Assembly (NCBI GenBank): GCA_021442545.1 | Contig: JABUSX010000198.1 | Coordinates: forward strand, 1 to 7,248 | Source: Eubacterium sp. | Lineage (GTDB): Bacteria; Bacillota; Clostridia; Lachnospirales; Lachnospiraceae | Direction of reading: 5' to 3' | Length of the DNA stretch: 7,248 nt | In this document: positions 6,006 to 7,248 of the stretch, piece by piece | How positions within the stretch are numbered: position 1 is the stretch's first letter | Layout: each line of letters opens with the position of its first letter | Program-made: the position numbers and the translations under genes | The notes under the pieces: generated by a model | Seen by the model: only the letters and a program-made list of their open reading frames with translations | What the model was told of the DNA's origin: nothing | The model's database searches: none

Positions 6006-6049
6006 TTTAACAATTTTTCCGTGCAGAATTATGCATCTATCCAAATCTT

Positions 6050-6070
6050 AAAAACCGTGATTTGTATCAC
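6050..6070 (+). promoter_or_regulatory. Putative Crp/Fnr-family operator upstream of asrA
   Basis: The core GTGATTTGTATCAC (6057-6070) is a GTGA-N6-TCAC palindrome. Together with the AAAAACC before it, it matches the bioY site at 20 of 21 positions. The centre is at 6063.5. A candidate -10, CATTAT (6093-6098), would place the transcription start near 6105 and the site at -41.5, the standard class II activator position. The -35 region (around 6070-6075, CGGTTT) is non-consensus, as expected for an activated promoter. Binding is inferred. Confidence 0.6.
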
Positions 6071-6079
6071 GGTTTTTTT
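6050..6079 (+). terminator. Intrinsic terminator after the regulator gene, probably bidirectional
   Basis: AAAAACCGTGAT (6050-6061) pairs perfectly with ATCACGGTTTTT (6066-6077) around a TTGT loop, giving a 12-bp stem, and T's run from 6073 to 6079. It lies 45 bp after the regulator stop. The A-run on the left gives a T-run on the - strand, so the element could also act in reverse. It would insulate asrA from read-through. Confidence 0.85.
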
Positions 6080-6092
6080 GCGCGATGGTATT

Positions 6093-6098
6093 CATTAT
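6093..6098 (+). promoter_or_regulatory. Candidate -10 element of an activator-dependent asrA promoter
   Basis: CATTAT matches four of six consensus bases. Its value lies in spacing: with the start near 6105 the upstream palindrome is centred at -41.5 and the leader of asrA would be 46 nt. Alone the hexamer would be unremarkable. Confidence 0.35.
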
Positions 6099-6150
6099 GA
6101 GTCGTAAAGACAGACCCTGTATGCGTGTGCAGAAGAAAGGAGAGGAATAC

Positions 6151-7143
6151 ATGGGATTTAAACTGGATAGAGGTGAAATGGACAAAATCTTTTCAGATCT
6201 TGCCGGTAAATATGATATCTATGCTCCGGTCGTGAAAGAAGGAGAAGGTACATTTTCCGACATAGATGTGATTCGTTATGACAAGGTGAAAAGTCTTGAT
6301 GAAATCGAATGGAAGAAAAGATCCGACTATTCCTTTAAGGAAGTACTTTTGTCGATCAACGAAACGATCTTCTATTTCACAGAGGATCAGACGACCGTTT
6401 CGGGAGGCCCTGAAAAAGAAATCCTGCTTTTCCTTCGCTCCTGTGATCTTCATGCAGTGAAAAGACTGGATCAGATCTATCTCCATAATACATTTGAAGA
6501 TTTCTATTACCGCAGGGTGCGTGACAAGGTTCATTTTGTACTGATGGGCTGCACGGATACCTGTGATTCGGGTTTTTGTGTAAGCATGGGTACAAACATA
6601 TCTTCGGACTACGATATGTATATCCGGCCTGACGGAGATCAGGTACAGGCAGATGTCAGGGATCCTGCTCTTGCAGCATCCTTTGCCGGCTGCGCCGAGG
6701 CTGACGTGACGCCGGACTTTGTTACGGAAAACAAGGCAAAGGTCACGCTTCCCCGGAACATTACACAGGAGACCGCGAAATCGGATCTCTGGACGGAATA
6801 TGGCGAACGCTGCATTACCTGCGGAAGATGCAACTTTGCATGTCCGACATGCACCTGTTTTACGATGCAGGATATTTTCTACAGGGACAATGCAAAGGCC
6901 GGGGAACGCAGAAGGGTATGGGCAAGCTGTGAGGTCGACGGCTATACCGATATCGCGGGCGGACATGGATTCCGGCAGGATAAGGCTTCCCGCATGCGCT
7001 TTAAAGTTCTGCATAAAATCAGTGATTTCGGGAAACGCTTCGGCTATACCATGTGTGTAGGCTGCGGAAGATGTGACGATATCTGCCCGGAATATATCTC
7101 GTATCAGACACTTGTGAACCGTCTTGCAAAGGAGGAGCAGTAA
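6151..7143 (+). CDS. asrA: Anaerobic sulfite reductase subunit A (iron-sulfur electron-transfer subunit)
   Basis: AsrA passes electrons between the flavoprotein AsrB and the siroheme-containing AsrC in the cytoplasmic AsrABC complex that reduces sulfite to sulfide. The 330-residue product has family-like length. Two ferredoxin-type [4Fe-4S] motifs are seen: CITCGRCNFACP with cysteines 221, 224, 227, 231, and CVGCGRCDDICP with cysteines 302, 305, 308, 312. Between them are WASCEVDGYTDIAGGHGFR and, earlier, LRSCDLHAVKRLDQIYL, both typical of AsrA and the related hydrogenase beta subunits. An additional cysteine group, GCTDTCDSGFC (133-143), may bind more metal. The frame is open from 6085, but the start at 6151 is chosen because AAAGGAGAGG lies just before it and MGFKLDRGEMDKIFSDL is the expected N-terminus. 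asrB follows after one base. Upstream lie a terminator and a Crp/Fnr-type site, so asrAB(C) probably has its own regulated promoter. Confidence 0.95.
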   Translation: MGFKLDRGEMDKIFSDLAGKYDIYAPVVKEGEGTFSDIDVIRYDKVKSLDEIEWKKRSDYSFKEVLLSINETIFYFTEDQTTVSGGPEKEILLFLRSCDLHAVKRLDQIYLHNTFEDFYYRRVRDKVHFVLMGCTDTCDSGFCVSMGTNISSDYDMYIRPDGDQVQADVRDPALAASFAGCAEADVTPDFVTENKAKVTLPRNITQETAKSDLWTEYGERCITCGRCNFACPTCTCFTMQDIFYRDNAKAGERRRVWASCEVDGYTDIAGGHGFRQDKASRMRFKVLHKISDFGKRFGYTMCVGCGRCDDICPEYISYQTLVNRLAKEEQ

Positions 7144-7144
7144 T

Positions 7145-7248
7145 ATGAAAAATGAATATATTCCGCAGCTTTCCGAGATCAAAGAAGTTATAAAGCATAC
7201 AAACCTCGAATATACCTTCCGCATGGCGTACGAAGGAGACGTCAAACC
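7145..7248 (+). CDS. asrB: Anaerobic sulfite reductase subunit B, N-terminal fragment (3' end outside window)
   Basis: Only the first 34 codons are present, beginning MKNEYIPQLSEIKEVIKHTN and ending in LEYTFRMAYEGDVKP. This resembles the start of AsrB, a ferredoxin-NADP reductase-like flavoprotein that feeds electrons from NADH to AsrA; in that family the next residues would be a GQFFEV-like FAD-domain motif, which is beyond the window. AAAGGAGG at 7128-7135 is a strong ribosome binding site inside the end of asrA, and the start is one base after the asrA stop, so the two are co-transcribed and probably coupled. The call leans on gene order as well as on the short N-terminus. Confidence 0.85.
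   Translation, partial: MKNEYIPQLSEIKEVIKHTNLEYTFRMAYEGDVK

Noticed and set aside
6085..6150. Upstream ATG at 6085 as the start of AsrA
   Set aside because: No ribosome binding site, and the 22 extra residues are not family-like. AAAGGAGAGG precedes the ATG at 6151.
6193..7245. A long open frame (350 codons) on the - strand opposite asrA
   Set aside because: The + strand encodes AsrA with two complete [4Fe-4S] motifs and a strong ribosome binding site. The antisense product has no recognisable motif and runs into asrB, so it is a shadow frame.

Overview
The window reads as chromosomal DNA of an anaerobic, low-to-mid GC Firmicute, most likely a member of Clostridia and probably Lachnospiraceae. 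The grounds are a clostridial-type pyruvate phosphate dikinase (PPDK), a fused CobA-HemD enzyme, a stand-alone SirC/Met8-type siroheme enzyme, an AsrAB-type anaerobic sulfite reductase, strong AGGAGG-like ribosome binding sites, and AGA-rich arginine codon use outside ppdK. The taxonomic call is inference from protein character and gene content; no search was run. All genes lie on the + strand.

Layout: (1) 1-967, the 3' end of ppdK, closed by a strong intrinsic terminator (997-1034). (2) 1130-1738, a promoter region with a perfect GTGAT-N4-ATCAC palindrome, then bioY, the biotin-binding component of an ECF transporter. (3) 1739-1951, an intergenic array of 29-bp direct repeats. (4) 1952-6005, a compact siroheme unit: a precorrin-2 dehydrogenase carrying an unusual 48-residue repeat insertion, hemC overlapping it by 11 nt, a 220-bp gap made of 71-bp tandem repeats, cobA-hemD, and a Crp/Fnr-family regulator overlapping cobA-hemD by 16 nt. 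(5) 6050-6079, a hairpin plus T-tract that is at once a terminator and a near-copy of the bioY palindrome. (6) 6151-7248, asrA and the start of asrB, the electron-transfer subunits of anaerobic sulfite reductase; asrC would be expected just beyond the window.

How they work together: HemC and the HemD domain make uroporphyrinogen III from porphobilinogen, the CobA domain methylates it to precorrin-2, and the SirC-like enzyme oxidises (and may metallate) it towards siroheme. Siroheme is the prosthetic group expected in AsrC, the catalytic partner of AsrA and AsrB. The Crp/Fnr regulator sits between the cofactor genes and the reductase genes. Its recognition helix has the Arg-Glu-x3-Arg arrangement of E. 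coli CRP, which reads GTGA half-sites, and exactly such a palindrome lies upstream of both asrA and bioY. The most interesting proposal from this window is therefore a small local regulon in which one regulator links sulfite reduction, siroheme supply and biotin uptake, with one operator doubling as the terminator of the regulator's own transcript. A second notable point is that three unrelated tandem repeat families (12, 29 and 71 bp) are packed into about 2 kb around the siroheme genes, one of them expanding a surface loop of an enzyme.
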